From Prevotella multiformis DSM 16608 (lineage in GTDB: Bacteria > Bacteroidota > Bacteroidia > Bacteroidales > Bacteroidaceae): a stretch of 64,000 nt of DNA. This document shows positions 34,901-43,181 of the stretch, in pieces. The stretch spans positions 793,928 through 857,927 of the forward strand of contig NZ_GL872282.1 of assembly GCF_000191065.1 (NCBI RefSeq), written 5' to 3'. Below the pieces are notes generated by a model. That model searched no databases. It worked only from the letters and a program-made list of their open reading frames with translations, and was not told where the DNA came from. Within the stretch, counting starts at the first letter, position 1, and every line of letters starts with the position of its first letter. The translations under genes were made by a program, and so were the position numbers.

Positions 34901-36472
34901 GAGGTCGGCCTTCAGCTTTCCTTTCCGGTGCAGGAAGGCGAGGAGGTTGGCGGCCCTGCCGTCGATGGCGAGGCTGCCGTTCGGGTCGTCTATCGATGCC
35001 TTCCCGCTGAAGGCATCCCCGGCGTAGACACCGTCCAGCCGGATGTTGCGGTAGGTATAGCCTTTGTAGCGGAACGACCGTATGTCGCCCTTCGCAAGGA
35101 GGCGGGAGAGGTCGGTGCTCCCCTCCGCCAGCAGGTCGGCGCTGACCTGCCCGAAGTCGGGATTGTCAAGCACTTTCGCCATGTCGAATCCCTGTGTGCG
35201 GACGCTCGCCCGGACGTTCTTCCCCTGTACGGCGGCCGTCAGCCGGATGTCGCCGGCTCCTGTCCTGAGCAGTCCCTTTGCGCTGTATCTGCCTGTGGCA
35301 TGGGCGAAAGAGCCGTGGTAGAAGATGCCGCCGAGGGACTCCAGCGGCTTCGGCAGCGGCTGCCGGAGCGCCTGTGCGATGCGTAGGATCATGGGGCGGC
35401 TGATGCGCAGCGGCGTAAAGGAAATGTCCCATGCGGGGCGGGTGTCGAGATGCCGTATCCGTCCTTTCGCCCTGACCTGTGTGGCCAGTGTCCTGTCGGC
35501 GACGGAAAGGCTTTCTATGCGGAGCGAGCGGCGCGTGCCCTGTGCCTCCAGGGAGGCTTCGCAGGCGGTCGTGAAAGGGCGTAGGGCGGGCAGGAGAGCG
35601 GCGAAGTCGGCCGGCGTGACGGTCGCCTTGAAGCCCCTGACGGCATAGTGCAGCGTGCTGCCGTCAGGCCGTCCCCTTTTCATGCGGTAGTCGGCCGACA
35701 GTTCCTTCAGGGCGATGCGGCTGGCGGGAGTCTCGAGGCGGAAGCCGTGCAGCGAGGCATGGCGGCGGTCGGCCTTCAGGCCGAACGTCAGCTGCCGCAC
35801 CTCCAGGCCTGCCGCTTCCCTGAACGCCAACGTACAAAGGTCGGCCCACAGGCTGGTGTCCTTCAGCTCGTGGAGGACGAGATAGGCCGAGATGCCGCTC
35901 ACGTCGATGTGGTCCGGATTCAGCCGGCCGGGCGTGCGGGGGGCATCCAGCCGGTCGTAGCGGATGCTTCCGTGGCGGACGACAAGGCTGTTGATGGAGA
36001 GGCGGAGCGGGGTATGGGCGGTGGTGTCTTTCGAGGCCAGCGAGTCCAGGGCGAACTGGAAGTTGGGGCGGGCGTTGCGGCCCGTCTTGTAGAAATCCGC
36101 CTTCAGGCCGAATACCTGTGCCGACGAGATGTCGATCTCTCCCGTGCGCAGCAGGTGCCAGAGGTCGACCTTCGCTCCGATGCGCGAGGCGGAGAGCATC
36201 CGCTTCTTCTGCTGGTCGTAGATGAGGACATCGTCCAGCACGAAGCGGTTGAAAACGCCCAGGTCGATACGTCCTACACGCACCTCCGTGCCCAGCTTCC
36301 GGCCTGCCGCACCGGCCGCCTTGCGGGCGAGGAAGTCCTGTACTGCCGGCAGGTGCAGCAGTACGATGGCGGAGAGGTAGAGACCTGCCACGGTCCATAC
36401 CATCCACCGGATAAATGTCCTGAGTTTCTTCAATTCGTCTACAAAACTACTAAAAAAACGTTTTATGCTCAA
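31976..36472 (-). CDS. tamB: TamB/DUF490-family envelope protein
   Basis: 1498 residues. One N-terminal transmembrane anchor (FIRWMVWTVAGLYLSAIVLL, about residues 19-38) is followed by a very long beta-rich periplasmic region and a C-terminal DUF490/TamB domain (about the last 400 residues; LQLYGNYNVGRGQYNLTIQD, LNLKASYIINSVPL, CLLDIGGTPGAPAVTFGL). TamB-like proteins form a hydrophobic groove between inner and outer membranes and take part in lipid transport or outer-membrane protein assembly. In Bacteroidetes TamA partners are usually elsewhere, and none is here. The protein ends in a basic tail (KKKTKKARQER). The start MSIKRFF is 40 nt from the first 66-bp repeat unit. Confidence 0.88.
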   Translation of the reverse strand: MSIKRFFSSFVDELKKLRTFIRWMVWTVAGLYLSAIVLLHLPAVQDFLARKAAGAAGRKLGTEVRVGRIDLGVFNRFVLDDVLIYDQQKKRMLSASRIGAKVDLWHLLRTGEIDISSAQVFGLKADFYKTGRNARPNFQFALDSLASKDTTAHTPLRLSINSLVVRHGSIRYDRLDAPRTPGRLNPDHIDVSGISAYLVLHELKDTSLWADLCTLAFREAAGLEVRQLTFGLKADRRHASLHGFRLETPASRIALKELSADYRMKRGRPDGSTLHYAVRGFKATVTPADFAALLPALRPFTTACEASLEAQGTRRSLRIESLSVADRTLATQVRAKGRIRHLDTRPAWDISFTPLRISRPMILRIAQALRQPLPKPLESLGGIFYHGSFAHATGRYSAKGLLRTGAGDIRLTAAVQGKNVRASVRTQGFDMAKVLDNPDFGQVSADLLAEGSTDLSRLLAKGDIRSFRYKGYTYRNIRLDGVYAGDAFSGKASIDDPNGSLAIDGRAANLLAFLHRKGKLKADLTVDARAVNLHRLQLTDALGDRTLSFRSVIKGQGTGLDDLTGSLAVSGFNLAGEGQDIALDRLEATADNGLLGRSLDVRTDFGEAHLAGQYDPATLPQSLLRVLGHYLPGIVYPRPEYSIAKGRAAYAFSLQLDDTRMLNRLLRTPLDASRPVRVEGKVDERHNGLDLHVDAPDLTCAGQRLRHLLLDVGSRPQGLHAVLSAEREGGTGPHVRMTAQGHIAGNRIDSDIDFQLPGPSPVRGHISSTAAFERRRGGLETRLHFNPSTIHFDSIALQVQPSDLSCHRNRLMIDHFELSNRNQHIIVNGQTSGNPEDSILIRFREIDIPYVLNLVNFHSVSFSGTATGTASVRSFFHRPQMEARLKVNGFQFEKGDMGTLTASVGYNGRDGRIHIDARADDGDARTDIKGYVDLRNSYINLPVYAHDTHLYFLRSFCGSFMDRIQVRANGWCKVVGPLSNVNLEGDMEACGSVFVKPAGAVYTLRNARIRMIPDEILFDRDTLTDPQSHIGIVTGGLHHNSLRHLTYDINIEAKNLLAYNYPKKQGKETFWGVVYGTGDCRIKGGPGETTMDIELTPEKNTRLTYDAAAAGDAGPNNFIRWTGLPKDSTGLPDAATADAAGSPEKAAVVLPGYDDIPSDLRMNFLLHTTPDLTLGVLLDETTGDNIRLNGSGIIRATYYNKGAFQLYGNYNVGRGQYNLTIQDIIKKQFVFQPGSTIAFGGDPFNAALNLKASYIINSVPLGDLGLGSTFSGNNTKVNCLLDIGGTPGAPAVTFGLDLPSLSPDAQQMVRSVLNSEQELNQQVLYLLAVGRFYPQTNNNSTAQKNEEHSGAALAMQSLLSGTLSQQINTVLSNVVKDNNWNFGANIATGNEGFDNAEYEGMLSGSMFNNRLLFNGQFGYRNNVAKDKASFIGDFDIRYLLFPSGNVAFRVYNQTNDRYFTRNSLTTQGIGLILKKDFNNLGDIFGHRKKKTKKARQER

Positions 36473-36512
36473 ATTATTACATTCAAATATGCCAAATCTA
36501 TTTAAATTTTGC

Positions 36513-36750
36513 TACATTTGCAGAAAATAAGCTGCGCTCGGCAAATTGAAAACAAGTTTTCTTTGCCCTCGCTTGCATTATTTTTGCAGAAAATAAGCTG
36601 CGCTCGGCAAATTGAAAGCACGCTTTCTTTGCGCTCGCTTGCATTATTTTTGCAGAAAATAAGCTGCGCCCGGCAAATTGAAAGCACGCTTTCTTTGCGC
36701 TCGCCTGCATTGTTTTTGCAGAAAATAAGCTGCGCCCGGCAGGGCGGGGC
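36513..36750 (+). repeat. 66-bp tandem promoter-hairpin array before nqrA
   Basis: Three full 66-bp units (36513-36578, 36579-36644, 36645-36710) and a partial fourth (from 36711). Each opens with a -7 box, TACATTTG, TATTTTTG, TATTTTTG and the weakened TGTTTTTG, followed by CAGAAAATAAGCTGCGC. Each full unit holds a hairpin: GAAAAC-AA-GTTTTC in unit 1, GAAAGC-AC-GCTTTC in units 2 and 3, with outer GCAAA/TTTGC pairs. The change from A-T to G-C on both arms keeps pairing. It should supply several start points for the nqr operon. Confidence 0.82.
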
Positions 36751-36820
36751 GCTGTGCGGCTTGTTCCGAAAGAGGAATCTTAAAGATGAAATAATATAAA
36801 AAATCGGATTTATCATTGTT

Positions 36821-38173
36821 ATGGCAAATGTAATTAAGTTGCGGAAGGGCTTAGACATTCACCTTGCAGGACGTGCGCAGGAACAGCTGCTGCCCGTGAA
36901 GGCAGCCGTGGAGTATGCGCTCGTGCCCGACGACTTCGTGGGCGTGACCCCCAGGGTGACCGTCCGTGAAGGCGACCACGTCCGTGCCGGCGATCCGCTG
37001 TTCGTGGACAAGGGCTGCCCGGAGGTGAGCTTCGCCTCCCCCGTGAGCGGCACCGTCTCGGCGGTCGAGCGCGGAGAACGGCGCAAGGTGTTGCGTGTGA
37101 AGGTGACTGCCGATGCGCAGCAGGAGTATGCTGACTTCGGCGTGAAGGACGTGGCGGGCCTGTCGGCAGACGAGGTCAAGGACGGGCTGCTGAAGGCGGG
37201 CCTGTTCGGGTATATCACCCAGCTGCCGTATGCCGTCGCCACGCGTCCCGACACGGCGCCGAAGGCCATCTTCGTGTCGGCTCTTCGTGACAAGCCCCTG
37301 CAGGGCGACTTCGAGTATGAGCTGAAAGGGCAGGAGCACGACTTCCAGACGGGGCTTACGGCACTGTCCAGGATCGCCCGGGTCTGCCTCGGCATCGGTG
37401 CGCGGCAGACGGCGGAAGCCCTGACCGGGGCGAAGGATGTGGAGGTGAACGTCTTCGACGGTCCGTGTCCGGCCGGCAATGTCGGCGTGCAGGTCAACCA
37501 CGTCGCACCGGTCAACAAGGGCGAGGTGGTGTGGACGGTCGATCCCACGGCCGTCATCTTCTTCGGCCGCCTGTTCAACACCGGGCGGGTGAACCTCATG
37601 CGCCGTGTCGCCGTGGCCGGCAGCAGGGTGAAGCAGACCGGTTATGCGGACGTGCTCGTGGGTGCGCCGCTGAAGCAGATTCTGGCCGGCAACGTCGCCG
37701 ACGGCGGCCGCCATGTGCGCATCCTCAACGGCAATCCGCTCACCGGTGCCGTCGCCGACGAGGCCGCCGTGCTCGGTGCCCACACTTCTGAGGTGACGGT
37801 GATTCCGGAGGGCGACGACGTACACGAGGCGTTCGGCTGGATGCTCCCCCGGCTCGACGACTTCTCCACCTCGCGCAGCTACTTCAGCTGGCTGCAGGGC
37901 GGAAAGACGTACGACCTCGACGCCCGCATCAAAGGCGGCGAACGCCACATGATCATGAGCGGCGAGTACGACAGGGTGCTGCCGATGGACATCTACGGCG
38001 AGTACCTCGTCAAGTCGATTCTCTCCGGCAACATCGACAGCCAGGAGCAGCTGGGCATCTACGAGGTGAGTCCGGAGGACTTCGCCCTCGCCGAGTTCGT
38101 CGACAGCTCCAAGCTGCCGCTGCAGAAGATCGTCCGCCGGGGACTGGATATCCTTAGGAAAGAAAACGCATAG
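36821..38173 (+). CDS. nqrA: Na+-translocating NADH:quinone reductase subunit A
   Basis: 450 residues, usual length. NqrA is the peripheral cytoplasmic subunit of Na+-NQR, the complex that oxidises NADH, reduces quinone and pumps Na+ outward. The N-terminus IKLRKGLDIHLAG is the family signature; other markers are GDPLFVDK, VSFASPVSGTVSAVERGERR, LPYAVATRPDTAPKAIF and FNTGRVNLMRRVAVAG. It is the first gene of nqrABCDEF; the only unusual feature of the operon is the 261-bp gap that follows, filled partly by 22-bp palindromic repeats. Expression probably comes from the tandem promoter units upstream. Confidence 0.96.
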   Translation: MANVIKLRKGLDIHLAGRAQEQLLPVKAAVEYALVPDDFVGVTPRVTVREGDHVRAGDPLFVDKGCPEVSFASPVSGTVSAVERGERRKVLRVKVTADAQQEYADFGVKDVAGLSADEVKDGLLKAGLFGYITQLPYAVATRPDTAPKAIFVSALRDKPLQGDFEYELKGQEHDFQTGLTALSRIARVCLGIGARQTAEALTGAKDVEVNVFDGPCPAGNVGVQVNHVAPVNKGEVVWTVDPTAVIFFGRLFNTGRVNLMRRVAVAGSRVKQTGYADVLVGAPLKQILAGNVADGGRHVRILNGNPLTGAVADEAAVLGAHTSEVTVIPEGDDVHEAFGWMLPRLDDFSTSRSYFSWLQGGKTYDLDARIKGGERHMIMSGEYDRVLPMDIYGEYLVKSILSGNIDSQEQLGIYEVSPEDFALAEFVDSSKLPLQKIVRRGLDILRKENA

Positions 38174-38284
38174 GGGACTTGACGGACCCGCAATGATGTC
38201 AACTTCAGCTCCCTGTCCGGCCTCCGCAGCCGTCTGTCCGGCAGCCTGCCGTCATTCCTCGGCGCGGACGGAAGATTCCCGGAC

Positions 38285-38373
38285 GGCCGGGACCGGGATT
38301 CCCGACGGCCGGGAACACGGTTCCCAAGGGTCGGGAACAGGATTCCCAACCGGTTGGGAACAGGATTCCCAAC
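38285..38373. repeat. 22-bp palindromic tandem array, locus 2 (four units plus part)
   Basis: Units 38285-38306, 38307-38328, 38329-38350 and 38351-38373 (22, 22, 22, 23 bp), then a partial GGCCGGGACGGTTCC. Each holds a palindrome such as GGGAACAGGATTCCC. Same unit as at 16773-16861. It fills the gap between nqrA and nqrB. Confidence 0.82.
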
Positions 38374-38434
38374 GGCCGGGACGGTTCCGCCGGAGAGGAG
38401 CTTCAGACTTTAAGAACCCTGTAACAAAAGTAAT

Positions 38435-39586
38435 ATGAGTTTAAGAAATTATCTCGATAAGATACGCCCGAACTTTGAAGAGGGCGGAAAGCTGCATGCT
38501 TTCAAGAGCGTCTTCGATGGTTTCGATTCGTTCCTCTACGTCTCCAGCGAGACTTCCAGGAGCGGCGTCTCCATCCACGATGCGATCGACTCGAAGCGAA
38601 TCATGAGCCTGGTGGTGCTGGCGCTGGTGCCCGCCATGCTGTTCGGAATGTACAACATCGGCTACCAGAATGCCGCCGCCGCCGGGAAGCTGGCGGAAGC
38701 AGGCTGCTGGGGGATGTTCCTCTACGGCCTGCTGGCGCTGCTGCCGAACATCCTCGTCTCTTACATCGTCGGCCTGGGCATCGAGTTCGCCTGGGCACAG
38801 TGGAAGGGCGAGGAGATCCAGGAGGGCTATCTGGTGTCGGGCATCCTGATTCCGCTGATCATCCCCGTGACCACGCCGCTGTGGATCCTCGTGCTCGCCG
38901 TGGCCTTCGCCGTCATCTTCACCAAGGAGATTTTCGGCGGTACGGGCATGAACATCTTCAACGTGGCACTGGCGGCGCGCGCCTTCCTCTTCTTCTCCTA
39001 CCCGAGCCGGATGACGGGCGACAGCGTCTGGGTGGCCCGTGACTCCATCTTCGGACTGGGCTACACGCTCCCCGACGGCTTCACCATGGCGACGCCGCTG
39101 GGGCAGATAGGGCAGGGCGTGACGGTCAATGCCTCGCTCCAGGACATGATCACCGGACTGATTCCCGGCTCCGTCGGCGAGACGTCAGTCATCGCCATCG
39201 CCATCGGTGCGGCCATTCTTCTCTGGACGGACATCGCCAGCTGGAAGACCATGCTCAGCGTGTTCCTCGGCGGGACGGTCATGGGACTCCTCTTCCAGGC
39301 GACGGGAGCGACCCCGGTACAGTGGTACGAGCACCTCGTGCTGGGCGGCTTCTGCTTCGGCGCGGTCTTCATGGCGACCGACCCCGTCACCTCGGCGCGC
39401 ACCGAGACCGGCAAGTGGTTCTACGGCTTCTTCATCGGTGCGATGGCCATCATCATCCGTGTCCTCAACCCCGGTTACCCAGAGGGCATGATGCTCGCCA
39501 TCCTCTTCGGTAATATGTTCGCACCGTTGATCGACTACTGTGTCGTACAGTCCAACATCAGCAAGCGCGCCAAGCGTGCCAAATAA
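38435..39586 (+). CDS. nqrB: Na+-NQR subunit B
   Basis: 383 residues, membrane-integral with about ten hydrophobic segments. NqrB carries covalently bound FMN and riboflavin and forms part of the Na+ channel. Family marks are HDAIDSKRIMSLVVLALVPA, MFGMYNIGYQN-like sequence, EIFGGTGMNIFNVALAARAFLFFSYP, and DGFTMATPLG, the probable site of FMN attachment at Thr. The N-terminal cytoplasmic part (KSVFDGFDSFLYV) is as expected. Starts at ATG 38435 after the 22-bp repeat array and is followed closely (15 nt) by nqrC. Confidence 0.96.
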   Translation: MSLRNYLDKIRPNFEEGGKLHAFKSVFDGFDSFLYVSSETSRSGVSIHDAIDSKRIMSLVVLALVPAMLFGMYNIGYQNAAAAGKLAEAGCWGMFLYGLLALLPNILVSYIVGLGIEFAWAQWKGEEIQEGYLVSGILIPLIIPVTTPLWILVLAVAFAVIFTKEIFGGTGMNIFNVALAARAFLFFSYPSRMTGDSVWVARDSIFGLGYTLPDGFTMATPLGQIGQGVTVNASLQDMITGLIPGSVGETSVIAIAIGAAILLWTDIASWKTMLSVFLGGTVMGLLFQATGATPVQWYEHLVLGGFCFGAVFMATDPVTSARTETGKWFYGFFIGAMAIIIRVLNPGYPEGMMLAILFGNMFAPLIDYCVVQSNISKRAKRAK

Positions 39587-39601
39587 ACAAGGAGAAACGA
39601 A

Positions 39602-40315
39602 ATGAAAACAAACAGCAATTCCTATACAATCATCTATTCCGCCGTCCTCGTGCTGGTGGTGGCCTTCCTGCTGGCCTTCGTGTTCCAGGCGCTGAAGCCG
39701 ATGCAGGATGCCAACGTGCAGCTCGACCAGCAGAAGCAGATTCTCTTCGCGCTCAACCAGGACCGTGACATGACCGACGCGCAGGCGGTGGAACTCTGGA
39801 AGAAGATCATCGTCGCCGACGACGTCATCGACGCCGGCGGCAAGGTCGTCGAGACAGGACGGCCGGGCGGCGTGGAGGCCGGCTTCCGGCTCGACAGCAA
39901 GGATGCCAAGGCCGGACGGCTCGCCCTGTACCGCTGCAAGGTGAACGGCGAGGAGAAGTATGTCATCCCCGTCTACGGCAACGGCCTCTGGGGTCCCATC
40001 AACGGCTTCATCGCCATCAACGGCGACCGGCGGACGGTCTTCGGGGCCTATTTCAACCACGAGAGCGAGACGGCCGGCCTGGGCGCGGAAATCAAGGACA
40101 ACGCGGCCTGGCAGGCGAAGTTCAAGGGCAAGCACCTCTTCGCCGGCGGCAACGACAGGCAGATAGCCCTCTCCGTGGAGAAGAAAATCTCCGACCCCGG
40201 CACGCAGGTGGACGCCGTGACCGGCGCCACGCTCACCAGCAACGGCGTGACGGAGATGCTCCATGCCGAAAAAGGCGGTCTGCAGCCCTACGTGAAATTC
40301 CTGAACAGCAAATGA
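39602..40315 (+). CDS. nqrC: Na+-NQR subunit C
   Basis: 237 residues. One N-terminal transmembrane helix (TIIYSAVLVLVVAFLLAFVF) is followed by a periplasmic FMN-binding domain. The flavinylation motif appears as DAVTGATLTSNGV near residues 203-215; FMN is joined to its Thr by the ApbE transferase, which is not encoded in this window. GNGLWGPINGFIAI is the other family mark. The spacing to nqrB (15 nt) and nqrD (30 nt) indicates one operon. Confidence 0.95.
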   Translation: MKTNSNSYTIIYSAVLVLVVAFLLAFVFQALKPMQDANVQLDQQKQILFALNQDRDMTDAQAVELWKKIIVADDVIDAGGKVVETGRPGGVEAGFRLDSKDAKAGRLALYRCKVNGEEKYVIPVYGNGLWGPINGFIAINGDRRTVFGAYFNHESETAGLGAEIKDNAAWQAKFKGKHLFAGGNDRQIALSVEKKISDPGTQVDAVTGATLTSNGVTEMLHAEKGGLQPYVKFLNSK

Positions 40316-40345
40316 AAATCCCAACCATTCAGAACGTAAAGAAAA

Positions 40346-40975
40346 ATGGATTTATTCTCAAAGCAAAATAGAGAGGTGTTCAGCAATCCGCTGAACCTGG
40401 ACAACCCCATCCTGGTCCAGGTGCTCGGCATCTGCTCCGCCCTCGCCGTCACTTCGCAGCTGAAGCCGGCGATTGTCATGGGGCTTGCCGTCACCATCAT
40501 CACGGCATTCTCCAACGTGATCATCTCGCTCATCCGCAACACCATCCCCAACCGCATCCGCATCATCGTGCAGCTCGTGGTGGTGGCGGCGCTGGTGACC
40601 ATCGTCAGCCAGATACTCAAGGCCGTGGCCTACGACGTGAGCGTGCAGCTCTCCGTCTACGTCGGGCTGATCATCACCAACTGCATCCTCATGGGACGGC
40701 TCGAGGCGTTCGCCATGACCAACCGGCCGTGGCCCAGCTTCCTCGACGGCATCGGCAACGGACTGGGCTATGCCCTGATCCTCGTCACCGTGGGGGCCGT
40801 GCGCGAGTTCTTCGGCCGCGGGTCGCTGCTCGGCTTCAAGATCCTCCCGCAGCGTTTCTATGACGCCGGCTACATGGACAACGGCATGATGACGATGCCG
40901 GCCATGGCGCTCATCCTCCTCGGGTGCGTCATCTGGGTACACCGTGCTTATTTCTATAAAGAAGACAAGAAGTGA
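40346..40975 (+). CDS. nqrD: Na+-NQR subunit D
   Basis: 209 residues with six transmembrane helices. NqrD pairs with NqrE as an inverted-topology couple that holds an Fe-S centre in the membrane. Visible marks are [40 protein letters not shown], and [17 protein letters not shown], where the Cys is a cluster ligand. It ends 2 nt before the nqrE start codon. Confidence 0.96.
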   Translation: MDLFSKQNREVFSNPLNLDNPILVQVLGICSALAVTSQLKPAIVMGLAVTIITAFSNVIISLIRNTIPNRIRIIVQLVVVAALVTIVSQILKAVAYDVSVQLSVYVGLIITNCILMGRLEAFAMTNRPWPSFLDGIGNGLGYALILVTVGAVREFFGRGSLLGFKILPQRFYDAGYMDNGMMTMPAMALILLGCVIWVHRAYFYKEDKK

Positions 40976-40977
40976 TT

Positions 40978-41604
40978 ATGGAACATCTTATCAGTTTATT
41001 CTTCCGGTCCATCTTCGTGGACAACATGATATTCGCTTTCTTCCTCGGCATGTGCTCGTTCCTCGCCGTGTCGAAGAACGTGAAGACATCGCTCGGGCTG
41101 GGTGCGGCCGTCACCTTCGTGCTGCTCGTCACCACGCCGGTCAACTACCTGCTGCTGACGAAAGTGCTCGGACCCGACTGTCTGGCCGACGGCGTCGACC
41201 TGACCTATCTCAGTTTCATCCTCTTCATTGCGGTCATCGCCGGCATCGTGCAGATCGTGGAGATGGCGGTGGAGAAGTTCTCGCCCTCCCTCTACGGCGC
41301 ACTGGGCATCTTCCTGCCGCTGATCGCCGTCAACTGCGCCATCATGGGCGCGTCGCTCTTCATGCAGCAGCGCATCGGCCTCGACCCCTCGAGCACGCAG
41401 TACATCGGCTCCGTGTGGGACGCGCTCGTCTACGGCCTCGGCTCCGGCCTCGGCTGGACGCTGGCCATCGTGGCGATGGGCGCCATCCGCGAGAAGATGG
41501 AATATTCCGACGTGCCCAAGCCGCTGCAGGGACTGGGCATCACTTTTATCACCGTAGGACTGATGGCAATGGCAATGATGTGCTTCTCAGGTCTTAAAAT
41601 CTAA
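40978..41604 (+). CDS. nqrE: Na+-NQR subunit E
   Basis: 208 residues from MEHLISLFF; six transmembrane helices. Partner of NqrD. The cluster-ligand Cys residues are in [17 protein letters not shown] and [36 protein letters not shown] is a further family mark. A GTG six bases earlier is in frame but overlaps nqrD; the ATG at 40978 is preferred. nqrF follows after 10 nt. Confidence 0.96.
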   Translation: MEHLISLFFRSIFVDNMIFAFFLGMCSFLAVSKNVKTSLGLGAAVTFVLLVTTPVNYLLLTKVLGPDCLADGVDLTYLSFILFIAVIAGIVQIVEMAVEKFSPSLYGALGIFLPLIAVNCAIMGASLFMQQRIGLDPSSTQYIGSVWDALVYGLGSGLGWTLAIVAMGAIREKMEYSDVPKPLQGLGITFITVGLMAMAMMCFSGLKI

Positions 41605-41614
41605 GCGAACAATC

Positions 41615-42883
41615 ATGGGACAATTCATAACAACAAGTATTGCGGTATTCCTGATTACCATCCTCGTGCTGGTAATCCTCCTGCTCGTGGCGAAGAAGTA
41701 CCTCAGCCCGAGCGGAAAGGTGACGATAACCATCAACGGCGACAGGCAGCTGACCGTCGACCAGGGCAGCTCCGTCATGGCGACGCTGAACGAGAACGGC
41801 GTCTTCCTGCCTTCGGCCTGCGGCGGCAAGGCCAGCTGCGGACAGTGCAAGGTACAGGTGGTGGAAGGCGGCGGCGAGATACTCGACTCCGAACGCCCGC
41901 ACTTCAGCCGCAAGGAAATCAAGGACCACTGGCGGCTCGGATGCCAGTGCAAGGTGAAGGGCGACATGGCGCTGAAGGTGCCGGAGTCGGTCATGGGCGT
42001 CAAGGAGTGGGAGTGTACCGTCATTTCCAACAAGAACGTGTCCAGCTTCATCAAGGAGTTCAAGGTGGCGCTGCCACCGGGCGAGCACATGGACTTCCTG
42101 CCCGGATCCTACGCGCAGATCAAGATTCCGGCCTACGACTGCATCGACTACGACAAGGACTTCGACAAGAACGACATCGGTGAGGAGTACCTCGGGCCGT
42201 GGAAGAAGTTCAACATCCTCTCGCTCAAGGCACACAACCCCGAACCGACCGTCCGTGCCTATTCCATGGCGAACTATCCGGCCGAGGGCGACATCATCAT
42301 GCTGACCGTCCGCATCGCCTCGACACCGTTCCTGCCGCGCCCGCAGGTGGGCTTCCAGGACGTGCCGACGGGCATCGGGTCGTCGTACATCTTCTCGCTC
42401 AAACCGGGCGACAAGGTGATGATGAGCGGCCCTTACGGCGACTTCCATCCCAACTTCACTTCCGGCAAGGAGATGATATGGATCGGCGGCGGCGCCGGCA
42501 TGGCTCCGCTGCGGGCGCAGATCATGCACATGACCAAGACGCTGCACGTGCGCGACCGTGAGATGCACTTCTTCTACGGGGCACGCTCGCTCGGCGAGGC
42601 GTTCTTCCTCGAGGACTTCTGGGAACTGGAGAAGGAATATCCTAACTTCCACTTCCACCTCTCGCTCGACCGTCAGGACCCGAAGGCCGATGAGGCCGGC
42701 GTGAAGTACTACACCGGTTTCGCCGTCAACTGCATCCGTGACGAATATCTCAGCAAGCATGAAGCACCCGAGGACTGCGAGTATTACCTCTGCGGACCTC
42801 CCATGCTCATCAAGACCGTCACCGACTATCTCGACAGTCTGGGCGTAGACCAGGATGCCATCATGTACGACAACTTCGGATAA
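41615..42883 (+). CDS. nqrF: Na+-NQR subunit F (NADH-oxidising)
   Basis: 422 residues. An N-terminal membrane helix (TSIAVFLITILVLVILLLVA) is followed by a 2Fe-2S ferredoxin domain with the Cys cluster SACGGKASCGQC (about residues 68-78) and a later Cys in RLGCQCK. A ferredoxin-reductase-like module follows, with the FAD motif RAYSMANYP and the NADH motif GGGAGMAPLRAQIMH, ending in LCGPPMLIKTV. It takes electrons from NADH in the cytoplasm and passes them to the membrane subunits. Last gene of the operon; a perfect palindromic terminator lies at 43017-43048. Confidence 0.97.
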   Translation: MGQFITTSIAVFLITILVLVILLLVAKKYLSPSGKVTITINGDRQLTVDQGSSVMATLNENGVFLPSACGGKASCGQCKVQVVEGGGEILDSERPHFSRKEIKDHWRLGCQCKVKGDMALKVPESVMGVKEWECTVISNKNVSSFIKEFKVALPPGEHMDFLPGSYAQIKIPAYDCIDYDKDFDKNDIGEEYLGPWKKFNILSLKAHNPEPTVRAYSMANYPAEGDIIMLTVRIASTPFLPRPQVGFQDVPTGIGSSYIFSLKPGDKVMMSGPYGDFHPNFTSGKEMIWIGGGAGMAPLRAQIMHMTKTLHVRDREMHFFYGARSLGEAFFLEDFWELEKEYPNFHFHLSLDRQDPKADEAGVKYYTGFAVNCIRDEYLSKHEAPEDCEYYLCGPPMLIKTVTDYLDSLGVDQDAIMYDNFG

Positions 42884-42910
42884 CAGGTCGCCGGTCTTCA
42901 GGAAGCTGCC

Positions 42911-42975
42911 TGCCGGACTTCAGACGGCAGATTCGCTGATTTCCCAGACGGCCGTCTGCCGGACTTCAGACGACG
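42911..42975. repeat. inverted-repeat cluster after nqrF
   Basis: CTGCCGGACTTCAGACGGCAG (42911-42931) is a hairpin with 6-bp arms; CAGACGGCCGTCTG (42946-42959) is a palindrome; CTGCCGGACTTCAGACG recurs at 42957-42973. No known element recognised. Confidence 0.5.
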
Positions 42976-43016
42976 GTCTGCCGGTTTCCGGGCGATCTGT
43001 TTTCCTGATAACGAAC

Positions 43017-43048
43017 AAGCGGGGATGCCACCGGTGGCATCCCCGCTT
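43017..43048 (+). terminator. nqr operon terminator
   Basis: AAGCGGGGATGCCACC is followed at once by its reverse complement: a perfect 32-bp palindrome, about 130 nt after nqrF. Confidence 0.8.
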
Positions 43049-43136
43049 GCTGTTCCTTCCGCCTTTCCGTCTTTCCTCCGTGCGCCTTCTGCTGCAAAAT
43101 AATGTCTGTGACTACACGCATTCCAACAATTATTCG

Positions 43137-43144
43137 TAATTTTG
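43137..43144 (+). promoter_or_regulatory. -7 box TAATTTTG before the LacI gene
   Basis: TAATTTTG matches the consensus, 37 nt before the ATG at 43182; no good TTTG at -33. Confidence 0.6.
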
Positions 43145-43181
43145 CACCGTGTAAGGTGAAATCATTTATCCCTTTCTACCT

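Noticed and set aside
36513-36750. CRISPR array
   Set aside because: The units are contiguous 66-bp repeats with no unique spacers and no cas gene nearby; the 10-bp and 22-bp arrays fail for the same reason.
36509-36799. Repetitive peptide frames (QKISCARQIE repeats) over the 66-bp array
   Set aside because: They are translations of the tandem DNA repeat on both strands; the conserved features are a promoter box and a hairpin, not codon structure.
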